Made by a program: the position numbers and the translations under genes. A stretch of 55,033 nucleotides of DNA from Ruminococcus sp. (GTDB taxonomy: Bacteria > Bacillota > Clostridia > Oscillospirales > Ruminococcaceae), in assembly GCA_017543335.1 (NCBI GenBank), contig JAFYGE010000070.1:1-55033 (forward strand). The letters run 5' to 3'. Below the pieces are notes generated by a model. That model did not search any database. It saw only the letters and a program-made list of their open reading frames with translations, and was not told where the DNA came from. Numbering within the stretch: the stretch's first letter is position 1; each line of letters begins with the position of its first letter. This document shows, one piece after another, positions 44,229 to 52,252 of the stretch.

Positions 44229-45092
44229 TTAATCTCTCCATTTTTTTCTGTAAGAGAAGCAGGTGAGATTTTCAGCTTTTTTAAATTGTCTTGCAAAGTA
44301 GCTCTGATCGTTGAAACCGCATAGATGAGCGATCTCCTCGATCGATTTATCGGAGAATCTGAGAAGCTGTTTGCCGTAGTTGATACGTGAAGTTATAATA
44401 TGCTGGAATATAGTCATACCGTAGATCTTTTTATATTCACGGGTGAGATAAAATTTACTGATATAAAATTCGGAAGAAAGCTTTTCGAGCGATAGATCCT
44501 CGCAGAAGTGGTCGTCGATATAAGTATGAACCGCAGCTAATTTCTGTTTCAGAGCAGAATCATACTTCTGACTGTCATTATTAGCTGTGAGAGCAATAGT
44601 AAGAAGATCGACAATAAGCTTGGACGTATTAGCTTCTGAGTCCGGTGTTTTAGTCTCATTGATGTCAATTATCTCATTTATAGCTGAGACAACACGGTCG
44701 AAAGCAGAAGGACGGAAAACGTTCTTTGATTGAGTCAGAAAATACTCATAGTATTGTTCTGAAGTAGCACCATTAAAGTGGACCCATAGTACCTCCCAAG
44801 GGTCTTTGCTGCTGCTTTTGTAGAAATGTGACTGACGGCAGTCAATAAAGAAGCAGTCTCCTTTGGAGAGAGTAAAAGAATCGTTTCCAATGGTCAGTTC
44901 TCCCTTACCGCTGATAACAGCTACCATAAGGAAGGATTCAAGGTTTTGCCTCTGAGAAGAAGCAGCGTCTTCAGTTTTCAGACATCCGGTCTCCTGAATA
45001 TAAAAGAAGGTGTTTTTAGCAGCCGGACCCGGAGTACTGATAATACGCTTAGAGAGCTTGTTCTTAAAGCATTGTGTATCAGTTTTTTCCAT
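44229..45092 (-). CDS. AraC-family transcriptional regulator with cupin domain
   Basis: A 287-residue regulator. N-terminal cupin (about 45-130, with GKGELTIGNDSFTLSKGDCFFID) and C-terminal double HTH (LEKLSSEFYISKFYLTREYK and IEEIAHLCGFNDQSYFARQFK). AGGAG precedes ATG 45092. It has its own promoter and terminator, and no transporter or glycosidase is adjacent, so its target is unclear. Confidence 0.92.
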   Translation of the reverse strand: MEKTDTQCFKNKLSKRIISTPGPAAKNTFFYIQETGCLKTEDAASSQRQNLESFLMVAVISGKGELTIGNDSFTLSKGDCFFIDCRQSHFYKSSSKDPWEVLWVHFNGATSEQYYEYFLTQSKNVFRPSAFDRVVSAINEIIDINETKTPDSEANTSKLIVDLLTIALTANNDSQKYDSALKQKLAAVHTYIDDHFCEDLSLEKLSSEFYISKFYLTREYKKIYGMTIFQHIITSRINYGKQLLRFSDKSIEEIAHLCGFNDQSYFARQFKKAENLTCFSYRKKWRD

Positions 45093-45160
45093 ATTATAAA
45101 CTCCTTAACAATTTTTTGCGTATCGGTGCCTAATCGACAGCATTTGGGATTGTCACACAT

Positions 45161-45189
45161 ATTATAACATAGAAAAAATTGTTTGTCTA
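45161..45189 (-). promoter_or_regulatory. SigmaA promoter of the second AraC gene
   Basis: On the minus strand: TAGACA (45189-45184), 17-nt spacer, TATAAT (45166-45161) with TG before it. The leader is about 65 nt. Confidence 0.7.
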
Positions 45190-45238
45190 TAGTTTTTCAG
45201 AAAAAAATTGAAAAAAATCGCATAATATTGCTTGATAT

Positions 45239-45496
45239 TCAATGAAAAAGTACGAATAGTATGCCGGCGGCAGATAATAATAAGCCGGATATGATAACTG
45301 TTCTTGCAATTCTTAGTGAAAATTTACGTTTTGTATATTTTAGACCTGACCTTGAAAGGTATCGGTTAGCTTCATCACGCAGGAACTGGTCGGGTATCTC
45401 ACGCATTTCCGGTCTGAGATAAAGAATAGCTTTTTCAAAATATGCAGAGTCAGGATTGTTTATCTCGATTATTTTTTTGGTCACACCTTTTATCAT
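45239..45496 (-). CDS. Small tail-anchored membrane protein of unknown function
   Basis: An 85-residue protein. ATG 45496 has GGAGGGG upstream; an in-frame ATG further up would overlap the glycosylase gene. The N-terminal 60 residues are charged and contain YLRPEMREIPDQFLRDEANRY; residues 66-84 are a single hydrophobic segment ending LFVLFH. It follows the OGG1-type gene by 52 bases. I do not recognise the family. Confidence 0.7.
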   Translation of the reverse strand: MIKGVTKKIIEINNPDSAYFEKAILYLRPEMREIPDQFLRDEANRYLSRSGLKYTKRKFSLRIARTVIISGLLLSAAGILFVLFH

Positions 45497-45548
45497 AAGC
45501 CCCTCCTGAAAAAATGATACATTAATAGGATAGGCAAAAAAAGGATTT

Positions 45549-46370
45549 TTATTCACATGAACGTGAAATGTTTCTTATGTAGTGGAAAAGGTATTGCTGA
45601 GCTATACCGGCATATTGACTTGCAAAATCAGGGAAACCATTCGGATAATATTCTGCAAGAACACGTTTGATCCATACATCTATCGGGAAAGCGTCGGTGC
45701 GGTACATACCGAAAAGGAGTACACATTCAGCAACTTTAGGACCAACTCCTTTTATCTTTTTCAGTTCAGTTCTCGCCTGATCTATGGGCATTTCAGCTAT
45801 TGCGGCAAGGTCAGTTTCACCGCTGCTGACCTTTTGTGAAGCATCACATATATATTTTGCACGAAATCCGCTTCTCAGGTAAGAAAGTGAATCCGGAGTT
45901 TCCTGAGAAAGCTGCTGAGGTTCGGGGAAAAGACTGTTATAATTATCGCAGAGTCTGTCGATGATACCCTTTATGCGTGGGATGTTGTTATTCTGGGAGA
46001 TTATAAATGAAATGAGGCACTCCCAGCTGTTCTGACGAAGCAGTCTGATGCCTCCTGCAAAAGAGCAGGCTTTTGAAAGAGTTTCGTCCTCAGAGAACGC
46101 TTTTTTCAGCTCGGAGTAGTTAGTATTGAAATCGAAGTAGTCCACCCACTTATTGAGAAAGTCGGATTCTGAGGTGTTATGGAATATAAAGTTCCCATTA
46201 TCAGTTTGAGACACAGTGAGGTCGTCATTCAGAAATCTGCCCTGATATGTGATTTTATAGTCTGAATCTATTTTTTTCCACCTGAAAGCCTGACCGCAGT
46301 CGAGTGTTTCATCAAGGTCGAAGTCAGGTTCTGATACGATAATGTCATTACCTTTTATGCTGTAATCCAT
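45549..46370 (-). CDS. OGG1-type 8-oxoguanine DNA glycosylase
   Basis: A 273-residue base-excision repair enzyme. The start at 46370 has AAGGAG seven bases upstream. The N-terminal domain has ETLDCGQAFRWKK. The helix-hairpin-helix region reads KKIKGVGPKVAECVLLFG, with the catalytic Lys in GPKVA and the Asp in FPIDVWIKRVL. It is closer to the OGG1 class than to MutY or Nth, and no iron-sulfur cysteines are seen at the end. Confidence 0.92.
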   Translation of the reverse strand: MDYSIKGNDIIVSEPDFDLDETLDCGQAFRWKKIDSDYKITYQGRFLNDDLTVSQTDNGNFIFHNTSESDFLNKWVDYFDFNTNYSELKKAFSEDETLSKACSFAGGIRLLRQNSWECLISFIISQNNNIPRIKGIIDRLCDNYNSLFPEPQQLSQETPDSLSYLRSGFRAKYICDASQKVSSGETDLAAIAEMPIDQARTELKKIKGVGPKVAECVLLFGMYRTDAFPIDVWIKRVLAEYYPNGFPDFASQYAGIAQQYLFHYIRNISRSCE

Positions 46371-46418
46371 GTTTTTACTCCTTAATTTTTTAAAAAAAGA
46401 TAAAAAGTACATTGGTAC

Positions 46419-46447
46419 TTGATTTTTCTATTAAATTATACTAAAAT
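46419..46447 (+). promoter_or_regulatory. SigmaA promoter of the TPM-domain lipoprotein
   Basis: TTGATT (46419-46424), 17-nt spacer, TAAAAT (46442-46447). Confidence 0.65.
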
Positions 46448-46481
46448 ATTAAGTATATTACAAGAGTAAGGATTGATTTTT

Positions 46482-47444
46482 TTGAAAAAATTTTCAGTGA
46501 TGATTTTTCTTGCTGCATTAACAGTCGCAGCAGGCGGATGTTCATTAAAGAAAACCGACAAAGCTCCTGATGAGCCTGTTTCGGTCACAGAAGCGGAAAC
46601 TACAATTGCTACAGAAGCAGTTACTTCAACATCGGCATCGGAGACAACCACTGCTCCGGCAGTACCTGATGATAAGCTTGAACCTGCTTCCGGAAAGTAT
46701 TTATATGACCTTGCACACCTTATAGACAATAATTCCGAAAAGGAGATAAATTCATATCTTGAAAAGCTCTACCGTCAGTATATGCTGAATGCGGCAGTAG
46801 TTACCGTGAGTGACCTGCACGATAAAGCTGTCTATACATATGCAGCCGAGGCTTATTTTGAAATATATGGCGGTGAAGGCAATGGACTGCTGTTCCTTAT
46901 AAATAATGATACTTTTGAAGATCATCTCTATAAGACCGGCAGCTGTACGCATATGATAACAGACACTGACGAAAAGTCACTTTTGTTTACAGCAACAGAA
47001 AATATAGTCGGCGGCGACTATATCTCCGCTATACAGAGTATAATGAATCTGGGAGAAAAGTGTCCGTCACACGTATTTGACAACGCTTCTGTTTTTTCAG
47101 CAGATGATATTAAAGCCATAGAAACTGCACTTTCAGCTAATACTCAGACAAATATTGCAATAGTTGCAGAGGACTCTATTCCTGCCGGAAAAGATCAGAA
47201 GAAATATGCAGAAGAACTCTTTAAACGCCATTTTGCTGACGGCAAAGGAGTGCTCTTCCTTATCGACACTACTAAAAAAACTATAATATATCATTCTGAT
47301 TCAGCATTGTCGCCTGAACTTGATGCAGCACTGAAAAAAGCTGCTCCGCTGGCAGCAAAGGGCGATATTGCAGGTGCTTCCAAAACTTTGTCCCAGCCTG
47401 TATCTACAGAAAAGACAGAGACTGAAACTAAAGCTGCACAATAA
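46482..47444 (+). CDS. Lipoprotein with two TPM-like domains
   Basis: A 320-residue predicted lipoprotein. TTG 46482 is preferred because AAGGA lies 11 bases upstream and MKKFSVMIFLAALTVAAGGC is a lipoprotein signal; an in-frame TTG at 46473 is too close. After a Thr/Ser/Glu linker come two TPM-type units (about 70-195 and 200-305). Each begins with a FD or YDLA and S-x-x-I pattern, and holds GNGLLFLIN or GKGVLFLID. TPM proteins include thylakoid lumen phosphatases and bacterial membrane-stress proteins. Usually there is one unit followed by a membrane helix; here there are two and the anchor is at the N-terminus. Confidence 0.82.
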   Translation: MKKFSVMIFLAALTVAAGGCSLKKTDKAPDEPVSVTEAETTIATEAVTSTSASETTTAPAVPDDKLEPASGKYLYDLAHLIDNNSEKEINSYLEKLYRQYMLNAAVVTVSDLHDKAVYTYAAEAYFEIYGGEGNGLLFLINNDTFEDHLYKTGSCTHMITDTDEKSLLFTATENIVGGDYISAIQSIMNLGEKCPSHVFDNASVFSADDIKAIETALSANTQTNIAIVAEDSIPAGKDQKKYAEELFKRHFADGKGVLFLIDTTKKTIIYHSDSALSPELDAALKKAAPLAAKGDIAGASKTLSQPVSTEKTETETKAAQ

Positions 47445-47478
47445 TACTTTATATTACAAAAAACGTCATTTTATAAAA

Positions 47479-47506
47479 TTGACAAATAATCTGATTCTGT
47501 TATAAT
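47479..47506 (+). promoter_or_regulatory. SigmaA promoter of the alarmone synthetase gene
   Basis: TTGACA (47479-47484), 16-nt spacer, TATAAT (47501-47506). Confidence 0.75.
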
Positions 47507-47550
47507 TAATTAGAAGCAAGAAATATTTCAGAGAAAGGATAGACTATAGC

Positions 47551-48243
47551 ATGAGTGAAATGGACTTTTTTAAGCAGACTTTTGATAATCTCCCGGCAGT
47601 TGTTCCAAACGGTGAAGATATGCGTGAACACATTGCAGAAGTGTTGTATGATTTTATGCAGCTCCAGCATTTATATGATTCCGCTATAGAAGTTGTCCGT
47701 ACATATCTTAACTGCATCGACAATGAATTCAGTGTTAAGTTCCAGAGAAATCCGATACATAATATAGAAAGCAGACTTAAATCTCCTCAGTCGATAATTG
47801 GCAAACTACAGAAAAAGAATCTTCCGCTGACTACTGAAGCAGCTAAGAAAAATCTGCTTGATATAGCCGGAATACGTCTTACCTGCTACTACATCACAGA
47901 CATATACACTATAGTCGAGATGCTTTCAAGACGTGACGATTTTACCGTAATAAAACGAAAAGACTATATAAAGTCGCCTAAACCGAGCGGGTACAGAAGC
48001 TATCATCTTATTGTAAATGTACCGGTATACCTATCTACCTACAAGACCTATGCTCCCGTAGAGATACAGATAAGAACAATTGCTATGGACTTCTGGGCAA
48101 GTCTTGAACATCAGCTAAGATACAAAACATCAGCTGAGATAACTCCGGAAATTTCCGAAGAACTCCGTGAGTGTGCGGAGAGAATTGCTGAAACTGATAT
48201 TCAGATGCAGAGGATCTTTATGGAGATAAGTGAGCTTGATTAA
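47551..48243 (+). CDS. relQ: Small alarmone synthetase (RelQ-like GTP pyrophosphokinase)
   Basis: A 230-residue RelA/SpoT synthetase-only protein making (p)ppGpp. N-terminal helix, then the synthetase core with HNIESRLKSPQSIIGKL, LLDIAGIRLTCYY (metal-binding Asp), KPSGYRSYHLIV and the conserved VEIQIRTIAMDFWASLEHQLRY-type segment. There is no hydrolase, TGS or ACT domain. The length fits RelQ/YjbM, though somewhat long. The last base pairs of its stop codon mark the edge of the MITE-like element at 48241. Confidence 0.93.
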   Translation: MSEMDFFKQTFDNLPAVVPNGEDMREHIAEVLYDFMQLQHLYDSAIEVVRTYLNCIDNEFSVKFQRNPIHNIESRLKSPQSIIGKLQKKNLPLTTEAAKKNLLDIAGIRLTCYYITDIYTIVEMLSRRDDFTVIKRKDYIKSPKPSGYRSYHLIVNVPVYLSTYKTYAPVEIQIRTIAMDFWASLEHQLRYKTSAEITPEISEELRECAERIAETDIQMQRIFMEISELD

Positions 48244-48474
48244 GACAACACCGCACAAAGCTCGCCAGACGGCTTTGCACTGAATCTACCGGTATATTTC
48301 CCGTCATCTTGCACAGAAATTCCTTGACGTACGTGGTCTCCCCGGGTGGGGAGGTGTCAGCGAAGCTGACAGAGGGGCTGACCGACAGACCAGTATGCCT
48401 TCGGAATTTCTATACAATCTGACGAAAAATATGACTGCGTATCTTCAGCACAAGCTTTGTGTGGTATTGCCTTA
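48241..48474. mobile_element. MITE-like element with 20-bp terminal inverted repeats and TA flanks
   Basis: Ends at 48243-48262 (AGACAACACCGCACAAAGCT) and 48453-48472 (AGCTTTGTGTGGTATTGCCT) are inverted repeats matching at 17 of 20 positions. Each is flanked by TA, as for Tc1/mariner or IS630-type insertions. Inside are further nested palindromes: AGAAATTCC (48315-48323) with GGAATTTCT (48403-48411), a CTCCCC/GGGGAG hairpin near 48340, and a TGTCAGC/GCTGACA hairpin near 48355-48371. The element has no open frame of useful size, so it depends on a transposase elsewhere. The composition, GC-rich in the centre, differs from its surroundings. Together with 48475-48578 it fills the only other gap above 300 bases. 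Confidence 0.75.
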
Positions 48475-48523
48475 AAAATGCTTTTATAAGACATTTAATT
48501 ACATTGAAAAACAGTATTCTCCG

Positions 48524-48552
48524 TTCACATCTTTAGTTTATAGTGATATAAT
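48524..48552 (+). promoter_or_regulatory. SigmaA promoter of the 100-residue protein gene
   Basis: TTCACA (48524-48529), 17-nt spacer, TATAAT (48547-48552). Confidence 0.7.
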
Positions 48553-48578
48553 ATAGGAAAAGAAAGGAGCGATACTAT

Positions 48579-48881
48579 ATGTTTGGTATAGTCAGAAGAA
48601 TGAAAAGAGAAGTAACCGACAGGACCGTTTATATGGAAATATATGGTTCAAACAAAGTGATATACCGTGTGACTGCCGGAAAAATGAATTATTTCGGGGA
48701 TACAGTGTATACATACGGTGTAGAAGCCGAAGATCACAGAACAGGCGAGAAAGAAGAAATAGCAGACTTTTCGAGAAACGTTGAGGATGCAGTCGATTTT
48801 ACCGAAATGATGATAAACAGCAGGATGCGTCCGAAACAAATATACAGTAAAGCACTCAACTATCTTTGCATTTCTATATAA
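48579..48881 (+). CDS. Conserved-looking small protein of unknown function
   Basis: A 100-residue cytoplasmic protein with a strong AAAGGAG and its own promoter. The sequence alternates short beta-type segments (TVYMEIYGSNKVIYRVTAG, YTYGVEAED) and ends in a helix (VEDAVDFTEMMINSRMRPKQIYSKAL). It resembles small DUF6514-type proteins of Ruminococcaceae, but I am not sure. No catalytic motif is visible. Confidence 0.7.
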   Translation: MFGIVRRMKREVTDRTVYMEIYGSNKVIYRVTAGKMNYFGDTVYTYGVEAEDHRTGEKEEIADFSRNVEDAVDFTEMMINSRMRPKQIYSKALNYLCISI

Positions 48882-48899
48882 CTTTTTTTATCAGGACTA

Positions 48900-48928
48900 T
48901 GGACAAATCGTTTTTTTTGTGTTACAAT
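48900..48928 (+). promoter_or_regulatory. SigmaA promoter of the PC4-like gene
   Basis: TGGACA (48900-48905), 17-nt spacer, TACAAT (48923-48928) with TG two bases before it. Confidence 0.65.
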
Positions 48929-48978
48929 TAGTAATTGAGCGATGCAGATATACTGCAGATATAGAAAGGAGAATAAAA

Positions 48979-49212
48979 ATGGCAGAGCTTAAATACGAGA
49001 TCACAGAAAAAATAGGAGTTCTTTCAGAGAACGCTAAGGGTTGGACTAAGGAGCTTAATATGGTAAGCTGGAATGAGCACGATCCTAAGTACGATATTCG
49101 TGAGTGGGCACCGGATCATTCAAGAATGGGTAAGGGTGTAACTCTTACTGCTGATGAGCTTGCAGAGCTTAAAGAGCTTCTTAAAGATATCGATCTTGAT
49201 TCTTTTGAATAA
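48979..49212 (+). CDS. PC4/YdbC-like single-strand-binding protein
   Basis: A 77-residue protein of the YdbC/PC4-like family, expected to bind single-stranded DNA or RNA. ATG 48979 has AAAGGAG upstream; an in-frame codon at 48919 lies at the promoter. It reads KGWTKELNMVSWNEHDPKYDIREW and then GKGVTLTADELAELKELL, the beta-sheet plus C-terminal helix of this fold. Confidence 0.88.
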   Translation: MAELKYEITEKIGVLSENAKGWTKELNMVSWNEHDPKYDIREWAPDHSRMGKGVTLTADELAELKELLKDIDLDSFE

Positions 49213-49219
49213 TTCTTAA

Positions 49220-49248
49220 TGAGCACCTTCTTTGGGTGCTCATTTTTA
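49220..49248 (+). terminator. Terminator of the PC4-like gene
   Basis: TGAGCACC (49220-49227) pairs with GGGTGCTCA (49234-49242), 6-base loop, followed by TTTTTAT. Confidence 0.9.
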
Positions 49249-49259
49249 TAATAAAATAC

Positions 49260-49288
49260 TTTACATAAATCGGACGTTATGATATAAT
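49260..49288 (+). promoter_or_regulatory. SigmaA promoter of the lipoprotein-response regulator unit
   Basis: TTTACA (49260-49265), 17-nt spacer, TATAAT (49283-49288) with TG before it. Confidence 0.8.
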
Positions 49289-49321
49289 TATAAAAGTAAC
49301 TTGTTTAAGGAGCAGATAATC

Positions 49322-49846
49322 ATGAAAAAATCTATACTTTTAACTATAGTAGCTTGTATGCTCGTATTGAGCGGATGTAAAAATGACGGAAAAAGCTCAT
49401 CAAGCAGTTCGTCATCTAAGTCATCTGAAAGTGAAACGACTATAGTCAGTGAAGAAAATGAAGATAAGCAGGATGATGATAAGTCAACTGATGACAATAA
49501 CTCTGAAAAGAGCGTCGGCAATAAAACAGGTGAGAGCAAAAAAGGTAATTCTGAGTCGGTCGATTCAGAAAACAAACAAGTGAAGCCGGCAAAGGAAGCT
49601 GATAAACCTGCTGAAAAGACAAACGAGCCGTCTGCTGACTCTCCTGCTGAGCAGACTTCACCGGAAAAAAATAATGATAAAGTGCCTACAGAAGCTAAGA
49701 ACGAGACAAATTTACCGGAAGAAACTATTGAGAGAACTCCTGCTGCTGAGCCCAAAGCAGCCGAGCCTGTAACCGAAGCAGAGCCGGAAATAATAAATCC
49801 GAATGATTCAGAACCAATTGAGCTCCCTATGATACCGATTGACTAA
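49322..49846 (+). CDS. Low-complexity lipoprotein
   Basis: A 174-residue predicted lipoprotein. ATG 49322 has AAGGAG eleven bases upstream and begins MKKSILLTIVACMLVLSGC, with lipobox LVLSGC. The rest is a disordered Ser/Glu/Lys/Asp/Pro-rich chain with no predicted fold, ending in EPIELPMIPID. Its gene stops 18 bases before a response regulator gene and shares its promoter. A spacer, wall-spanning sensor or bait role is possible; none is shown. Confidence 0.75.
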   Translation: MKKSILLTIVACMLVLSGCKNDGKSSSSSSSSKSSESETTIVSEENEDKQDDDKSTDDNNSEKSVGNKTGESKKGNSESVDSENKQVKPAKEADKPAEKTNEPSADSPAEQTSPEKNNDKVPTEAKNETNLPEETIERTPAAEPKAAEPVTEAEPEIINPNDSEPIELPMIPID

Positions 49847-49864
49847 TATTTGAGGTACAGAAAT

Positions 49865-50527
49865 ATGCCGCATATTTTAGTAGTAGACGATGATAAACAT
49901 ATACGTGAGATGCTCGAAGAAGTGCTTGTACGTGAGGGATATCAAGTCAGCACAGCTAAAACAGGAGCTGAAGCACTAATACAGCTGACAAAGGATAAAC
50001 CTGACCTTGTACTGCTTGACCTCATGCTGCCTGACCTTGACGGAGAAGAGATAATCAAGTATATAAAGGATATACCTGTAATAGCAGTAAGTGCAAAGAT
50101 AGCCGTATCTTCAAAGGTTGATGTGCTGCTTAGCGGAGCTTCAGATTACATTACGAAGCCTTTTGAGATAGATGAACTGCTTGCAAGAGTTCAGGTCCAG
50201 CTCAGGAAATCAATGTCCGGAAGCGAGGGCAGCAATATAATATTTAAAGACCTTGAGTTGTTAAGTGAAACATTGACTGTGAAGGTCAGTGGTAATGCTG
50301 TGAGACTTACAAGAACAGAATGTGCTATACTCAAGCTGCTGATGCTAAACGGCGGTGAACCTGTAGGACGCTCTACAATACTCGACAAAATAAGTGACGA
50401 AACTCCGGACTGCACAGAACGTTCGCTCAAACAGCATATAAGTAATATCCGCAAAAAACTTCAGGCAGTTAACGGTACTGATTATATAGAAGCAATATAT
50501 GGTATAGGATTCCGTATGAAATCTTGA
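49865..50527 (+). CDS. OmpR-family response regulator
   Basis: A 220-residue regulator. Receiver domain (about 1-115) with the acidic pair in VVDDDKHIRE and phospho-acceptor Asp52 (LLDLMLPD); winged-helix domain (about 125-220) with LTRTECAILKLLMLNGG and RSLKQHISNIRKKL. The start is ATG 49865, with TGAGG eight bases upstream. It precedes an ABC transporter and a histidine kinase, so it is probably their regulator. Confidence 0.93.
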   Translation: MPHILVVDDDKHIREMLEEVLVREGYQVSTAKTGAEALIQLTKDKPDLVLLDLMLPDLDGEEIIKYIKDIPVIAVSAKIAVSSKVDVLLSGASDYITKPFEIDELLARVQVQLRKSMSGSEGSNIIFKDLELLSETLTVKVSGNAVRLTRTECAILKLLMLNGGEPVGRSTILDKISDETPDCTERSLKQHISNIRKKLQAVNGTDYIEAIYGIGFRMKS

Positions 50528-50541
50528 CGAAATCCTGACGA
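50525..50541 (+). promoter_or_regulatory. Tandem TGACGA direct repeats upstream of the ABC transporter genes
   Basis: TGACGA at 50525-50530 and 50536-50541, 11 bp apart. The distance between starts fits the spacing of OmpR-type half-sites on one face of the helix. They lie 10-25 bp upstream of the likely -35 region, and the first contains the response regulator stop codon. Confidence 0.4.
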
Positions 50542-50549
50542 TTGCTTTA

Positions 50550-50578
50550 CCAGTTTCTTGACTTTCTTGTGTTATAAT
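50550..50578 (+). promoter_or_regulatory. Probable activated promoter of the ABC transporter genes
   Basis: TATAAT at 50573-50578 with TG two bases before it, but no recognisable -35 box (CCAGTT at 50550-50555). Such a promoter usually needs an activator, and tandem repeats lie just upstream. Confidence 0.5.
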
Positions 50579-50608
50579 GAATACAGAAATTAAAAAGGAG
50601 GTCTGAAA

Positions 50609-51523
50609 ATGGACTATATACTTAAAACTCATGACCTGCATAAGTCATATAGAAAGTTCAACGCACTGAACGGACTTACAATGAGCGTTCCAAAAGGTTC
50701 TATTTACGGATTAGTAGGAATGAACGGTGCAGGAAAAACAACACTTATAAGGATCGCAGCAGGCTTGCAGTATCCTACGAGCGGTGACCTTGAATTGTTC
50801 GGTACAAGCTGTTTTGACGACAAAATAGTTGATGCGAGAAAAAGGATAGGCACGATAGTTGAAACGCCGTCACTTCATCCTGAAATGACAGCAGAAGAGA
50901 ATCTGAAAATGCAGTTTATTTCCAAAGGACTGCCAAACTACGATGAGATACCAAAACTGCTTGAATTTGTAGGACTGAAAGATACCGGCACTAAAAAAGC
51001 TAAGAAATTCTCACTCGGTATGAGGCAAAGACTGTCCATAGCTATGACGCTTTGCGGTGATCCGGATATGCTGATTTTAGATGAGCCGATAAACGGTCTT
51101 GACCCTCAGGGAATTATAGAAGTACGTGAGCTTATTCTGAAACTGAACAGAGAAAAGGACGTAACTATACTTATATCAAGTCATATACTCGATGAGCTTT
51201 CACGTCTTGCAACACATTACTGCTTTATTGACAAAGGTGTTGCGGTAAAGGAGATAAGTGCAGCAGAACTTGAAAAGTCATGTAATAAATCGCTTTATGT
51301 TGAAGTAAAGGGAACAGGAAATATGTCAGTCATACTTGACAGACTTGGATATGAATACAAGCTGATGACTGACAGAGCCGCCGATATTTTTGGAGATGTC
51401 GATATAACTCCACTTGTTATGGAGTTACACAAAAATGGTATGGACATTTCTAAAATAAACGAAAAGGAAGAAAGTCTTGAAAGCTTCTTCCTGTCAGTAG
51501 TAGGAGGCGGTCATAATGATTAA
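50609..51523 (+). CDS. ABC transporter ATP-binding protein
   Basis: A 304-residue ATPase. Walker A GMNGAGKTT (about 37-45), signature FSLGMRQRL, Walker B DMLILDEP, and a C-terminal regulatory extension of about 80 residues. It is of the BcrA/lantibiotic-export type often encoded beside a two-component system. AAAAAGGAGG precedes the start; it overlaps the permease gene by 8 bases. Confidence 0.93.
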   Translation: MDYILKTHDLHKSYRKFNALNGLTMSVPKGSIYGLVGMNGAGKTTLIRIAAGLQYPTSGDLELFGTSCFDDKIVDARKRIGTIVETPSLHPEMTAEENLKMQFISKGLPNYDEIPKLLEFVGLKDTGTKKAKKFSLGMRQRLSIAMTLCGDPDMLILDEPINGLDPQGIIEVRELILKLNREKDVTILISSHILDELSRLATHYCFIDKGVAVKEISAAELEKSCNKSLYVEVKGTGNMSVILDRLGYEYKLMTDRAADIFGDVDITPLVMELHKNGMDISKINEKEESLESFFLSVVGGGHND

Positions 51524-52241
51524 TTTACTTCGTTATAATATGATGAGATTAAAAAAATACGGGGCTTTTAAGATTTCTGTGATAACCGTAGCTGCTGTGG
51601 GATTAATTACAGTATTTCTTGAAAAAAGACAGGAAGATTGTTATACACATCCTTATGCACATACATATTTCAGTATGGTTTTTATGCTTATTCTGATTAT
51701 TTCTTTTTTAGCAGGCAACTTTATATCAAAAGATTATGTTGATAACACAATAAGAAATAAAATTTCCATAGGACATAAAAGGTTAGATATATTTATCGCT
51801 AATCACATAACTGTATTTTTCATGTATATTTTAATAGCTTTAACGTGGACTACATTTTATTTGCTTGTTGGAGGTTTTGTGTTAGATACGAGCGAAATTA
51901 ATAAAGAAACAATGTTGGTAGGGGGAGCTGTCATGTTTTTTGCGATCCTTGCCTTTTCCGGAGTAGCAGTATTACTATCCACAATCGTAAAAAATACTCT
52001 GGGAGGAACGCTGCCGGCTGGTTTCTTTTATGCAACGCTGTTTATAGATGTATTTAATGAACTTATAGATTCTAAATTACTGAATTTCCTTACGGATTTT
52101 TTGCCTAATTTGCAAATTGTCTCTTTAAATACAGATAAATGCGACGACAAACCTGTCTTACATATTGTTTTTTCAATACTGATATTTATCGCCTCTTTTA
52201 TAGGCGGATACAGTATATTCAGAAAAACTGATCTTAATTAA
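51516..52241 (+). CDS. ABC-2 type transporter permease
   Basis: A 241-residue membrane protein with six predicted helices (segments near 18-35, 50-70, 95-118, 130-155, 160-180 and 215-235). It pairs with the ATPase encoded just before. The sequence is more AT-rich, and uses TTA leucine and TTT phenylalanine more, than its neighbours. It fits peptide or antibiotic export and resistance permeases, but the substrate is unknown. Confidence 0.85.
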   Translation: MINLLRYNMMRLKKYGAFKISVITVAAVGLITVFLEKRQEDCYTHPYAHTYFSMVFMLILIISFLAGNFISKDYVDNTIRNKISIGHKRLDIFIANHITVFFMYILIALTWTTFYLLVGGFVLDTSEINKETMLVGGAVMFFAILAFSGVAVLLSTIVKNTLGGTLPAGFFYATLFIDVFNELIDSKLLNFLTDFLPNLQIVSLNTDKCDDKPVLHIVFSILIFIASFIGGYSIFRKTDLN

Positions 52242-52252
52242 GGGGGAGCTAT

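Noticed and set aside
48241-48474. CRISPR or REP-type tandem repeats
   Set aside because: Only one copy with nested inverted, not direct, repeats; no spacer pattern. A MITE fits better.
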